The notes under the pieces: model-generated
The model's database searches: none
Told to the model about the DNA's origin: nothing
The model's input: only the letters and a program-made list of their open reading frames with translations
Made by a program: the position numbers and the translations under genes
In this document: positions 9,273 to 17,714 of the stretch, piece by piece
Layout: each line of letters starts with the position of its first letter
How positions within the stretch are numbered: the first letter of the stretch is position 1
Assembly: GCF_009301415.1 (NCBI RefSeq)
Contig: NZ_CP045073.1
Coordinates: 310,001 to 374,000, forward strand
DNA: 64,000 bases
Direction: 5' to 3'
DNA from: Paracoccus kondratievae
GTDB lineage: Bacteria; Pseudomonadota; Alphaproteobacteria; Rhodobacterales; Rhodobacteraceae

Positions 9273-10043
9273 TCAGAACCGGCTGAGCAGGTCCGACCGG
9301 AACGAGGCATCCAGCCGCCGCATATAGCTTTCCGCGCAGCACATATGTTCGTGCATGATCCGCGCGGCGGCATCGCCATCCTCGGCGCGCAGGGCGACAA
9401 GCAACTGTTTATGGCTGTCGATATTCGCCTCGCCAAAGATTTCATGCTCATGCATGCTCTCACTGCGATAGCTGACCAGATCGCGCAGCATGCTGTTCAG
9501 AAACCGGCACATGAAAACCAGAATGACGTTATCCGAGGCCTCGCACAGAATATCGTGAAACTCGGTCTCGGCGCGACGGACGACGGCGCGGTCTTGCGCA
9601 GCATTCGCCTCTTCGCAGATGCGGACGTTCTCTTCCAGCTGGCGAAACTGCGCCTCGCTCAGCTTGCCGATGACATTGCGCGCAAGGCTGACCTCAAGTG
9701 AGCGGCGCAGCTCGTAGACCTGTGCAAAGTCGATCTTTTGGAAATGCAGATATTGCCGCAGTTGCTGGGTCACGATGTCGATCGAGGCGGGCTGGATTTC
9801 GGGCCCGCCATTCGGACCCGAGAGCATGCGCACCAGCCCCTCGACCTCAAGAGCCTTCAGCGCCTCACGAATGGTGCCTTTCGAGCAGCCGTAATGCTCC
9901 ATCAGCGCGCGCTCATGCGGCAGGCGGTCTCCGGGACGCAATCCGTCGCGGGCGATGCGGCGGCGGATATCCTCGGCCACCTGATCCGACAGTTTGATGC
10001 GGGTCAGCCTGCGTTCCCTGCCTGCCGGCGCGTCCTGATCCAT
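9273..10043 (-). CDS. GntR-family (FCD) transcriptional regulator
   Basis: A 256-aa FadR-type regulator. The N-terminal winged helix-turn-helix spans roughly residues 15-80 (QVAEDIRRRIARDGLRPGDRL, CSKGTIREALKALEVEGLV). The C-terminal all-helical FCD domain contains the usual metal/ligand positions (ETEFHDILCEAS, DSHKQLLVAL, MHEHM). It is the last gene of the binding protein-livHMGF-M20-M81 operon, eight bases after the M81 stop, so it probably controls this operon and itself. The palindrome over the operon's -10 box is the likely site. The inducer is unknown; a substrate or product of the M20/M81 enzymes is the natural guess. Confidence 0.88.
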   Translation of the reverse strand: MDQDAPAGRERRLTRIKLSDQVAEDIRRRIARDGLRPGDRLPHERALMEHYGCSKGTIREALKALEVEGLVRMLSGPNGGPEIQPASIDIVTQQLRQYLHFQKIDFAQVYELRRSLEVSLARNVIGKLSEAQFRQLEENVRICEEANAAQDRAVVRRAETEFHDILCEASDNVILVFMCRFLNSMLRDLVSYRSESMHEHEIFGEANIDSHKQLLVALRAEDGDAAARIMHEHMCCAESYMRRLDASFRSDLLSRF

Positions 10044-10051
10044 GCGACCTC

Positions 10052-11536
10052 TTAACCTAACCAGTTTGTCTCAGGGTCCAGCGGATATATGGGCCGGCTG
10101 AGCTTTTTGAAAGCAAAGAGATCGTAATCCGAAGCAGTTACCCCGGAACTCGCGCATTCTACCACCGCGCTTGCCAGCGGCTCAAACACCGGGCGGCAAT
10201 ACATGCGCGATTTCAGATGCAGGAAGCGCGCGCCGGACACATCAAGACCAACGCAGGCAAAACAGCCCAGATCCAGCGGTTCATGCGGGTCTTCGCAGAT
10301 GACAATGCGCGCCTTGCCGGTGTCAAAGGCGGCGGTGCGCCCCATCGACAGCACCTGGCCATGATAGATCGGGCCGCTGACCCGGTAGCGCCCGTCGGAA
10401 AGCGCCAGCACCCGACCACTTAGCCGCAGGGGAGGACGCGGCGCGGGCAGCCCCTCGGCCGGGGTCTTGTTACCAAGCGCAATCTCTACCTCGGCCCCTT
10501 CCCCCGCCTCAAACAGTTTGGCCACGGTTTCCGGATCAGCGACAGGGCCGACCAAGATACCCTGTTGTCCGGCCGCCAGCAGTTCCTCAAGCACGTCCAT
10601 CACGTCGCAACTGCCGCCCGACATGCAATTGTCGCCATGATCCAGCAGCAGCACCGGCGCCAAGCCATCTGCCAGCGCAGCGGCGCGGGCGACAGATTGG
10701 GGCAAGGGCTCTTCGGAATAGACATATTCCGCGCGCCGCCGCCATGCTTCGCGGCCAAGCTCTTGCGCGACTTGATGGGCAAGTCCGGGGCTGTCAGCCA
10801 CAGCAACGATGGACAGCCCGGTTTCAGCCAGATCAGCGATGGGAAAACCGCCAAAAACCGTCACCGCCTGCACACCGGGGCGCGTTTCGGCCTGCCGCGC
10901 CAAGGCGACCAGATCGGTCATGGCGCAGTCGGTGGCGGTGTTCATGCACAGGGTCGCGGCCAGCATCGGCGGATGACACAGCGCCATCGCCGGACGCGGC
11001 GCACCGGCAAGCAAAGGCTCGAACAGACGCACGACGTGTTCGCCGGTCTCGACCATATCGACATGGGGATAGGTCTTGAAACCGACGATCACGTCGCAAT
11101 GTTCAAGCATTGCTGGCGTGATATTGCCATGCAGGTCCAGCGCCACGCCGATCGGCACCTTGGGCGCGGCGGCACGGACACGGCGCAACAGCTCACCCTC
11201 GCCATCATCATGGCTGCACGTGACCATGGCGCCATGCAGATCCAGCAAGATACCGTCGCAGCCCTTTTCGACCGCAGTCAGGATCGCCTGGGCCATGGCC
11301 TCGAAAGCGTCATCCTCGACCGGGCCCGAGGGCATGGCATGGGCGACCAGGGGCACGTCGATATCGGCTCCGATGCGGCGGGCAAAGGCGTGAAAGGCAC
11401 CGATGGCGGCGGAATAGCCGTCCGCCGCCGCCAGCGCCTCAGCACCCCATTTCGGGGCAAAGGCCGCAAGCGGCGTCCTGACGGGGGAAAAGCTGTTCGT
11501 TTCGTGGTTCAGTCGGGCAAGCACGAGGCGGGTCAT
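10052..11536 (-). CDS. M81-family metallopeptidase (MlrC-like)
   Basis: A 494-aa protein of the M81 family, whose named member MlrC hydrolyses the linear tetrapeptide of microcystin degradation. Family marks: the N-terminal RLNHETNSFSP, DGILLDLHGAMVT and ALDLHGNITPAML (candidate metal ligands), the LLLDHGDNCMSGGSCDV section joining the two domains, and a C-terminal region (YRVSGPIYHGQ, ARIVICEDPHEP). No signal peptide is seen, so it acts in the cytoplasm. It overlaps the upstream M20 gene by four bases (ATGA), indicating translational coupling. Microcystin is an unlikely substrate here; a peptide or N-acyl/carbamoyl compound imported by the linked ABC system is more plausible. Confidence 0.88.
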   Translation of the reverse strand: MTRLVLARLNHETNSFSPVRTPLAAFAPKWGAEALAAADGYSAAIGAFHAFARRIGADIDVPLVAHAMPSGPVEDDAFEAMAQAILTAVEKGCDGILLDLHGAMVTCSHDDGEGELLRRVRAAAPKVPIGVALDLHGNITPAMLEHCDVIVGFKTYPHVDMVETGEHVVRLFEPLLAGAPRPAMALCHPPMLAATLCMNTATDCAMTDLVALARQAETRPGVQAVTVFGGFPIADLAETGLSIVAVADSPGLAHQVAQELGREAWRRRAEYVYSEEPLPQSVARAAALADGLAPVLLLDHGDNCMSGGSCDVMDVLEELLAAGQQGILVGPVADPETVAKLFEAGEGAEVEIALGNKTPAEGLPAPRPPLRLSGRVLALSDGRYRVSGPIYHGQVLSMGRTAAFDTGKARIVICEDPHEPLDLGCFACVGLDVSGARFLHLKSRMYCRPVFEPLASAVVECASSGVTASDYDLFAFKKLSRPIYPLDPETNWLG

Positions 11537-12792
11537 GCAGCCACCTCCTTGCGGGCCTCGGCCATGCGGCGGTCATAATCCAGCACCGCCTCCAGCAGGA
11601 CCTGAGCACCGGCGGCGCATTCCCCGGGCAAGGTGGACTCGGCAGGGTTATGGCTAAGCCCGCCTTTGCAGGGCACAAAGATCATCGTCGTCGGGACCTT
11701 GGCCGCTGCATGGGCCGCGTCATGACCCGCGCCCGAGATCAGGTCGCGCGTGTCATATCCCGCAGCCTTTGCCCCTGCCCGCACCGAGGCGATGCATTCC
11801 GGATCAAAGATCACCGGTGCGGTGCGCGAGATCTGTTCAAACCGGTACTCCAGCCCAACCGCTTGGGCGGCTTTGCGCACCAGAACCTCGACCTCTGCCT
11901 GCATGCGGTCCAACACCTCATCAGAGGGGTGGCGCAGGTCGATGGTCGCCCGCACCTCTCCGGGAATGACGTTGTGCGAATTGGGGCTGATGTCCAGAAA
12001 GCCGATGGTGCCGACAGCGTTCTCATGCGCTTTGGCAATACGGTCGATCCCCTCGATCACCTGCGCCATGCCAAGTAATGCGTTTCGGCGCATGTTCATC
12101 GGGGTCGAGCCGGTATGTGCCGCCGTCCCGGTCAGTGTCAGGTCAAACCAGCGCATACCCTGAATGCCCTGCACAACGCCGATCCTGACCCCTTCGGCCT
12201 CCAGGATCGGGCCCTGTTCGATATGCAGTTCAAACATCGCGCCAAAGCTGACCGAGCCGGCCCTGGCCTTGCCACGATAACCGATGCGGTCAAGGCTTGC
12301 GCCAAAGCTGTCGCCGGTCGGATCGGTGCGGCCGTCACCATATTCACGGCTATAGACCCCCGCCCAGATGCCCGAGCCAAGCATGGCCGGAGAAAAGCGC
12401 GAGCCCTCTTCGTTCGTCCAGTTGACCAGCATCAGCGGCGCTTCGGTCTGATAACCCGCCGCATCAAGCGTGCGCAGCACCTCAAGCCCCGCCAGCACGC
12501 CCAGCACACCGTCGAACTTGCCCCCGGTCGGCTGGGTGTCCAGATGGCTGCCCATGGCGATGGCGGGCAGATCGGTGCGGGTACCGGCACGGGTGGCGAA
12601 CATATTGCCCACCTCGTCCACGGTCAGGCTTAACCCCAGCGCATCACATTCCGCACGCAGCCAGTCGCGCACGCGGCGATCCTCGTCGGACAGCGTCAGC
12701 CGGGCGATGCCGCCATCGGGGGTACCCCCGATCTGTGCAGTCTCCATCAGGCTGCCCCACAGCCTTTCGGCATCGATTGTCAGGTTGGACAT
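11533..12792 (-). CDS. M20-family Zn-dependent amidohydrolase (N-carbamoyl amino acid hydrolase type)
   Basis: A 419-aa member of the hydantoinase/carbamoylase M20 group, which includes N-carbamoyl-L-amino-acid hydrolase, allantoate amidohydrolase and beta-ureidopropionase. Metal-binding motifs are complete: AMGSHLDTQ, GGKFDGVLGV, NEEGSRFSP, ELHIEQGP and SGAGHDAAH. The dimerisation lid lies in the middle (about residues 210-325). Sequence alone does not fix the substrate. Its place between the importer genes and an M81 peptidase suggests a two-step hydrolysis of an imported amide. It starts ten bases after livF and overlaps the next gene by four bases. Confidence 0.88.
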   Translation of the reverse strand: MSNLTIDAERLWGSLMETAQIGGTPDGGIARLTLSDEDRRVRDWLRAECDALGLSLTVDEVGNMFATRAGTRTDLPAIAMGSHLDTQPTGGKFDGVLGVLAGLEVLRTLDAAGYQTEAPLMLVNWTNEEGSRFSPAMLGSGIWAGVYSREYGDGRTDPTGDSFGASLDRIGYRGKARAGSVSFGAMFELHIEQGPILEAEGVRIGVVQGIQGMRWFDLTLTGTAAHTGSTPMNMRRNALLGMAQVIEGIDRIAKAHENAVGTIGFLDISPNSHNVIPGEVRATIDLRHPSDEVLDRMQAEVEVLVRKAAQAVGLEYRFEQISRTAPVIFDPECIASVRAGAKAAGYDTRDLISGAGHDAAHAAAKVPTTMIFVPCKGGLSHNPAESTLPGECAAGAQVLLEAVLDYDRRMAEARKEVAA

Positions 12793-12802
12793 GGTGTTTT
12801 CC

Positions 12803-13507
12803 TTATGCCTTCACGCCCAGATAGCGATCAATCGTATCGGGATCGTTGCGGAACTCGTTGGCATTGGCACAATGCACGATACGGCCAAGCTCCAGAATGT
12901 AGTGCCGGTCGGCCAGTTGGCTGCAAACAGCAAGGTTCTGCTCGACCAGCAGGATCGGCACCCCCGCCTCACGGATCAGCCGGATCTGGGCGACAATCTC
13001 TTCGACGATGATCGGGGCCAGCCCCTCGACCGGCTCGTCAAGCATCAGCACCTTGGGACCGTTAAGCAGTGCCCGCGCGATGGAAAGCATCTGCTGCTCG
13101 CCCCCCGACAACTGGCCACCGCCATTCCGGCGCCGTTCATGCAGGCGGGGAAAGATGCGATAGATATCGGCCAGCGACCAGGGCGAGCCACGCCTTTCGG
13201 CAATGCGCAGGTTCTCTTCCACCGTCAGCAGCTGAAAGATGCCGCGATCTTCGGGGACAAGCGACAGGCCAGCGGCGGCAATGCGATGGGCGGGCTGGCC
13301 GGTGATGTCGCGGCCATCCAGCTCGATCCGGCCCTGACGTGGGGTAATAAGGCCGACAGCCGATTTCAGCGTCGTGCTTTTGCCCGCGCCGTTGCGGCCA
13401 AGCAGGGTCACGATCTCGCCCTGTCCCACCTCCAGCGAGACACCCTGCAGGATGTGGCTTTTACCGTAATAACTGTGCAGATCGGTCAGTCGCAGCGCGG
13501 CACTCAT
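12803..13507 (-). CDS. livF: ABC importer ATPase, LivF type
   Basis: The smaller of the two ATPases of a branched-chain-amino-acid-type (HAAT) importer; 234 aa is typical. It has Walker A LGRNGAGKST, signature LSGGEQQMLSIARAL, Walker B VLMLDEPVEGLAP and the LLVEQNL switch region characteristic of LivF. It overlaps livG by four bases. The symbol names the family; the real substrate is probably not leucine, given the linked hydrolases. Confidence 0.92.
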   Translation of the reverse strand: MSAALRLTDLHSYYGKSHILQGVSLEVGQGEIVTLLGRNGAGKSTTLKSAVGLITPRQGRIELDGRDITGQPAHRIAAAGLSLVPEDRGIFQLLTVEENLRIAERRGSPWSLADIYRIFPRLHERRRNGGGQLSGGEQQMLSIARALLNGPKVLMLDEPVEGLAPIIVEEIVAQIRLIREAGVPILLVEQNLAVCSQLADRHYILELGRIVHCANANEFRNDPDTIDRYLGVKA

Positions 13508-14271
13508 GCGATATCCCCCGTGATCATATTGCCCAGATAGGCGCGCTGCACCTCGGGGTCTTCGCGAACCTCGGCCGGAGTGCCCTCGACCAGCTTGCGT
13601 CCCAGCCGCATCACCGTGACCATGTCCGAGATGTTCATGACGATGCCCATGTTATGTTCGATGAACAGCACGGTATGATCGCGGCCAAGGTCGCGGATCA
13701 GCTGCTTCATCGCCTCGATATCGTCGATGCCCATGCCCGATGTCGGCTCATCAAGCAGGATGACCCGGGGGCGCGATGCCATGGCCATGCCGACCTCCAG
13801 CCGGCGCTGCTGACCATGCGACAGCTCGCCCGCAAGCCGGTTGGCAACCGCGCCAAGGGCCAGCCGGCCGATGACCTCATCTGCGGTCGCCAGCGCCTCG
13901 CGGTTGCTTTCGGCCCGCCGCCATGGGGCAAGCGCCTGCCACGGCGTGCGCCCCTGTGCGGCAAGGCGCAGGTTCTCGCGCAGGGAAAGGTTCGGAAACA
14001 GGCTCGTGACCTGAAAGGAACGCGCGATCCCCAGCCGCACCCGGTCATCATCCGAAGTGTTGGTGATGTCGCGGCCGTCCAGTTCGATCCGGCCCGATGA
14101 GGCGCGCACCCGCCCGGTCAGGGCATGAAACAGCGTGGTCTTGCCCGCTCCGTTCGGACCGATGATCGAATGGACCGAGTTGCGGCGGATCCGCAAATCC
14201 ACATCCGCCAGCGCATGAAAGGTCCCGTATTTGACCCCAAGACCATGGGTCTGCAAGGCGATGTCGGTCAT
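13504..14271 (-). CDS. livG: ABC importer ATPase, LivG type
   Basis: The larger ATPase (255 aa) of the HAAT importer, with Walker A IGPNGAGKTTLFHAL, signature LSHGQQRRLEVGMAM, Walker B VILLDEPTSGMG and the LivG-type ending LGNMITGDIA. It begins one base after the livM stop and overlaps livF by four bases, so translation is coupled along the operon. Confidence 0.92.
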   Translation of the reverse strand: MTDIALQTHGLGVKYGTFHALADVDLRIRRNSVHSIIGPNGAGKTTLFHALTGRVRASSGRIELDGRDITNTSDDDRVRLGIARSFQVTSLFPNLSLRENLRLAAQGRTPWQALAPWRRAESNREALATADEVIGRLALGAVANRLAGELSHGQQRRLEVGMAMASRPRVILLDEPTSGMGIDDIEAMKQLIRDLGRDHTVLFIEHNMGIVMNISDMVTVMRLGRKLVEGTPAEVREDPEVQRAYLGNMITGDIA

Positions 14272-14272
14272 C

Positions 14273-15250
14273 TCAATGCTCCTTGGCCGGGGTTTCGCTG
14301 TCGATGCTGCGGCCGCGACGGAAGATCAGGTCGTAGCCGCGCTCGACCAGACCCCAGAGCCCGCGTTGCAAGAACAGCGCCACGGTAACCAGCACCAGAC
14401 CCAGCAGCAGCAGCCAGCGCGGCCAGACGGTCGAAAGCGCATCCGCCAGCAGCAGATAGAACCCCGCCCCCAGAACCGAGCCGAACAGGCTGGAACTGCC
14501 GCCGATGATGGTCATGATCAGGATCAGCTCACTCGTGTGATATTCAATGTTCGACAGGGGTGCGACGCCGATCAGCATGGCATGCAACGCGCCGCTAAAG
14601 GCGGTGACCGCACCCGAGATGGCAAAGGCCTCGATCTTGAACAGCCGGGTCGGAAAGCCGATGGCGGCGGCGCGGCCCTCATTCTCACGAATGGCGATCA
14701 GAGTGCGGCCAAAGGTCGATTGAGTGACCATCACCAGCAAGGCAAAGACCGTGACAAAGCAGACCGCGACAAAGGTGTAATAGGCCCAAGGTGTATTCAG
14801 CGCCGTGCCCCCGACCGAGGGACGAGGGACGCCCAAAAGGCCGTTATCGCCGCCGGTCAGGTCGCTGAAGGTATAGGCGACAAAATAGAACAGCTGCGAA
14901 AAAGCCAGCGTCAGCATGACGAAATATACGCCCTGCCGGCGGATCGACAGCCAGCCGACCAGCGTGGCCGTCAGCGCGCCGAGCAGCGCCGCGCCGCCCA
15001 GCACCACAGGCACCGGGATCGACCAGCGCGTCAGACAGATCCCCGCCGCATAGGTCCCGATTCCGAAAAAGATGCCCTGACCAAAAGACAGAAGACCGGT
15101 ATAGCCCAGCAGCAGGTTGCACGCCGCGACGACCATGGCAAAGATCAGGATCTCGGTCGCAAGGATGCCGGATTTCAGCACCAGCGGCAGGACCAGCACG
15201 GTCAGCAGCGCCAGCCCCAGCTGAACAGGAGGTTTATCGAGCGGGTTCAT
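14273..15250 (-). CDS. livM: ABC importer permease, LivM type
   Basis: A 325-aa permease with about nine hydrophobic helices; LLLGYTGLLSFGQGIFFGIGTY is the conserved LivM region, and the C-terminal half has FKIEAFAISGAVTAFSGALHA and the EAA-like cytoplasmic loop. Two in-frame ATGs are close together: 15256 overlaps the livH stop, but GGAGG is only two bases away from it and eight bases from the ATG at 15250, so I use 15250. The longer frame to 15340 lies wholly within livH and is not needed. Confidence 0.88.
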   Translation of the reverse strand: MNPLDKPPVQLGLALLTVLVLPLVLKSGILATEILIFAMVVAACNLLLGYTGLLSFGQGIFFGIGTYAAGICLTRWSIPVPVVLGGAALLGALTATLVGWLSIRRQGVYFVMLTLAFSQLFYFVAYTFSDLTGGDNGLLGVPRPSVGGTALNTPWAYYTFVAVCFVTVFALLVMVTQSTFGRTLIAIRENEGRAAAIGFPTRLFKIEAFAISGAVTAFSGALHAMLIGVAPLSNIEYHTSELILIMTIIGGSSSLFGSVLGAGFYLLLADALSTVWPRWLLLLGLVLVTVALFLQRGLWGLVERGYDLIFRRGRSIDSETPAKEH

Positions 15251-15252
15251 GC

Positions 15253-16107
15253 TCATGCCCTCCCCAGCAGGCCGCGCGGCATCAGCGCAATGACCAGTGC
15301 CATGCCGACATAGATCATCAGCCGTGCCCCTTCGGGCCACAGCGTGGTCATGACGCTTTGCACGACGCCGACCAGCAGGCCCGCGACCAGCGCACCGGTA
15401 TAGCTGCCCATGCCCCCGATCACGACGACGACGAAAGCGACCGACAGCGCCTCGACGCCCATGAACGGCTCAACCCCCCGGATGGGCGCGGCAAGCGCCC
15501 CGGCCAGCCCGGCAAGCCCGGCACCAAAGCCAAAGACGGCGGTGTTGATACGCAGCGTGTTATAGCCAAGCAGCGCCATATTCGCGGGCGACTCGGAGCC
15601 GCCCCGCACGATGGCCCCAAGCCGCGTCCCCTCAAGCAGCCACCACAAAAGCCCGGCCAGAACGGCGGTAAAGGCGATGGTGAACAGCCGGTATTGCGGA
15701 TAGATGAAATCGCCCATGATAAAGACGCCCTGCAACCCGGCAGGCGCCGGGACCGAGCCGCCCAAGGGCCCCCAGGCGATGATGACCAGCTCCTGCACGA
15801 TCAGCGCAAGGCCCACGGTCACCAGAATGTGGAAAGTATGCGGCAGCTTGTAGATGCGATGCAAAAGCACCACCTCGATCAGCGCGGCGATACCGGCGAC
15901 AGCCAGCGTGGCCAGCGGCATGGCCAGCCAGAAACTGAAACCACGCATGGTCAGATCATAGGTCAGATAGGCGCCAAGCAGGTAAAAAGCGCCATGGGCA
16001 AAGTTCACGAATTGCAGCAGGCCGAAGATGACGCTGAGACCAACGGCGAGCAGGAAGTACAGCATCCCCAGACCGATGCCGTTCAGAACCTGAAAAAGGT
16101 AGATCAC
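15253..16107 (-). CDS. livH: ABC importer permease, LivH type
   Basis: A 284-aa permease of the HAAT importer. Conserved LivH sections include IGLGMLYFLLAVGLSVIFGLLQFVNFAHG at the N-terminus and GVEALSVAFVVVVIGGMGSYTGALVAGLLVG at the end. The frame is open to 16242, but the upstream residues are Pro/Arg-rich and unlike the family. A GTG at 16107 preceded by AGGAG at six bases gives the correct N-terminus (VIYLFQVLNG), so I take that. A 64-base gap separates it from the binding-protein gene. Confidence 0.88.
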   Translation of the reverse strand: MIYLFQVLNGIGLGMLYFLLAVGLSVIFGLLQFVNFAHGAFYLLGAYLTYDLTMRGFSFWLAMPLATLAVAGIAALIEVVLLHRIYKLPHTFHILVTVGLALIVQELVIIAWGPLGGSVPAPAGLQGVFIMGDFIYPQYRLFTIAFTAVLAGLLWWLLEGTRLGAIVRGGSESPANMALLGYNTLRINTAVFGFGAGLAGLAGALAAPIRGVEPFMGVEALSVAFVVVVIGGMGSYTGALVAGLLVGVVQSVMTTLWPEGARLMIYVGMALVIALMPRGLLGRA

Positions 16108-16171
16108 GGGCTTCTCCTGAAACCGGGCGGAAAGGCCCCGCGCGACCGGGATCGCGCGGGCAGGCGGGGGT

Positions 16172-17383
16172 TCAGGCGGGCATCTTGCAGCCGGCTTCCT
16201 CGGGCGAGAGGAAGGATTTGCCAGAGCTGATGATCTCGGCATAGTCGTCTTTGTCGGCCATATCGGCCCTGGCCTTGCCCTTGAGCAGGTAGTAATCCTT
16301 GATCACCTGATGATCGGCAGCGCGGATTTCCTCTTCGCCGGTCAGGCCTTGGTATTTCAGCCCCCTCAGCGCCTCGGCGACCCCTGCCCCGTCGGGCGAG
16401 CCCGCCTTGACCGCTGCCTCAAGCAGCAGCTTGCTGAGGATGTAGCTGCCGGCAAATGAGTAGTTGGGATTGAAGCCGTGCTTTTCCTGGACTTTGGCCA
16501 CCAGCTGACGGTTCAGCTCGGTGTCGGCGCCATGCCAGTATTGCGCACCGAAATAGACGCCCTCGCAGATATCAGGCCCCAGCGCCTCGAACTGCTCAAG
16601 CCCCGAGGCCCATGCCACCACGATGGTCATACGCTGCTTAAGGCCAAAGCTGACCGCTTGCCGCAGCGTGTCCGAACTTTGCGCGCCAAAGTTCAGCACC
16701 AGCAGCACATCCGGCTGCGCGGCAATCGCATTGGTCAGATAGCCCGAGAATTCCTTGTCCGTCAGCGAGTGATAGCTGTTGCCGACATGTTCGATGCCCT
16801 TTTCCTCAAACACCGCCTTGGCGGCATTCAACAGCCCGTCGCCAAAGACATATTGCGGCGTGATCGTGTACCACTTCCTGGCATCGGGCAGCGCGTCGAT
16901 AATCGGGCGTACGGTTTCGTTGATCGCACCATAGGTCGGCACCGACCAGCGGAAGGTGGCCTTGTTGCAATCGACGCCGGTAATCTCATCCGCGCCGGCA
17001 GTGGTCATAAAGGCCCCGCCACCGCGCTCGACCTCCTTGCCCATGGCCAGCGATTCCGAGGACAGGATGCCACCGGCGAACAGCTTGACCCCGTCTTGCG
17101 CCAGCGCGTCCTGAACCTTGCGCACGGCGGTTGCGGGTTTCCCCTCGGTGTCAAGATCAAGGGTCGAGACCTCGATACCATGGGCGGCCGCCACCTCTTC
17201 GGCAGCAAGAACCGCACCGATCGTGGCAAACTTTCCATTGGCGGCAAAAGCGCCCGAAATCGGCACCGGCACGCCGATCTTCAATGCCTCGCTTTGGGCA
17301 AGGGCGCGGGAGACAAGACCCGGCGCAGCCAGCGAGGCCGCGGCCAGAGTGGACGTGGTCAGGAAACGACGACGGTTAATCAT
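16172..17383 (-). CDS. ABC importer periplasmic binding protein (LivJ/Peripla_BP_6 family)
   Basis: A 403-aa substrate-binding protein, first gene of the operon. The signal sequence NRRRFLTTSTLAAASLAAPGLVSRALAQ carries a twin-arginine-like motif, so Tat export is possible. The mature part starts EALKIGVPVPISGAFAANGKFATIGAVLAAEEVAA, the usual opening of this family. The ATG at 17383 directly precedes the twin-Arg motif; the longer frame from 17434 would run into the -10 region. No specificity can be read from the sequence: relatives bind amino acids, amides, urea or aromatic acids. Confidence 0.9.
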   Translation of the reverse strand: MINRRRFLTTSTLAAASLAAPGLVSRALAQSEALKIGVPVPISGAFAANGKFATIGAVLAAEEVAAAHGIEVSTLDLDTEGKPATAVRKVQDALAQDGVKLFAGGILSSESLAMGKEVERGGGAFMTTAGADEITGVDCNKATFRWSVPTYGAINETVRPIIDALPDARKWYTITPQYVFGDGLLNAAKAVFEEKGIEHVGNSYHSLTDKEFSGYLTNAIAAQPDVLLVLNFGAQSSDTLRQAVSFGLKQRMTIVVAWASGLEQFEALGPDICEGVYFGAQYWHGADTELNRQLVAKVQEKHGFNPNYSFAGSYILSKLLLEAAVKAGSPDGAGVAEALRGLKYQGLTGEEEIRAADHQVIKDYYLLKGKARADMADKDDYAEIISSGKSFLSPEEAGCKMPA

Positions 17384-17435
17384 GGGATACCCTGTTGTTG
17401 GCGTTGCGTTGGTTCTTGGGGAGGCAACTTTCAAA

Positions 17436-17465
17436 ACTATACGTATAGATAGGATTATCTGTCTA
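17436..17465 (-). promoter_or_regulatory. Predicted sigma-70-type promoter of the importer/M20/M81 operon
   Basis: On the minus strand TAGACA (17465-17460) and TATAGT (17441-17436) are separated by 18 bases, five of six matches to each consensus hexamer. It points at the binding-protein ATG, about 53 bases further on. Confidence 0.6.
17437..17448. promoter_or_regulatory. Perfect palindrome CTATACGTATAG, candidate GntR operator
   Basis: A 12-bp perfect palindrome that covers five of the six -10 bases. Next to it is a looser inverted repeat, TATAGATA and TGTCTATA, reaching into the -35 (17444-17467). A repressor here would block polymerase. The operon's own GntR/FCD protein is the obvious candidate; this pairing is inference. 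Confidence 0.55.
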
Positions 17466-17621
17466 TAAATGGTTTGACCCGGAGCAGCATAAATTTTCCA
17501 TTAAAAACAATTGTCTGACTGCTTTTGCGGCGCAGCGTGACCCTTTGCGCCCGCAGAAACAGCAGTCGTGAAATCCACGTCTGACGCAGAGGATGTCATC
17601 TGATTCGACCCCCGTCGCGGC

Positions 17622-17657
17622 AAACTGGCCCCATACATCGCCCTAAACTGGCTCTAT
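17622..17657 (+). promoter_or_regulatory. Paired direct repeat upstream of tpa (TauR-box-like)
   Basis: AAACTGGCCCCAT at 17622 and AAACTGGCTCTAT at 17645 are direct repeats with a 23-bp period (about two helical turns). MocR-type TauR of Rhodobacter capsulatus is known to bind two direct repeats containing CTGGAC upstream of tpa. Here CTGG is kept and the next bases differ. The repeats end five bases before the predicted -35. Confidence 0.55.
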
Positions 17658-17661
17658 CTCT

Positions 17662-17690
17662 TTGCCGCATTCGGGCGCAGTCAGGAATAA
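17662..17690 (+). promoter_or_regulatory. Predicted tpa promoter
   Basis: TTGCCG, a 17-base spacer and GAATAA lie 25 bases before the tpa ATG. Both boxes are weak, as expected of a promoter that needs an activator bound at the repeats just upstream. Confidence 0.4.
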
Positions 17691-17714
17691 ACCCTTCATC
17701 GCAGGAATCCGGCC

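Noticed and set aside
10052..12792. Microcystin degradation (mlr) locus
   Set aside because: Only an MlrC-like M81 protein is present; mlrA, mlrB and mlrD are absent, and the partner genes differ.
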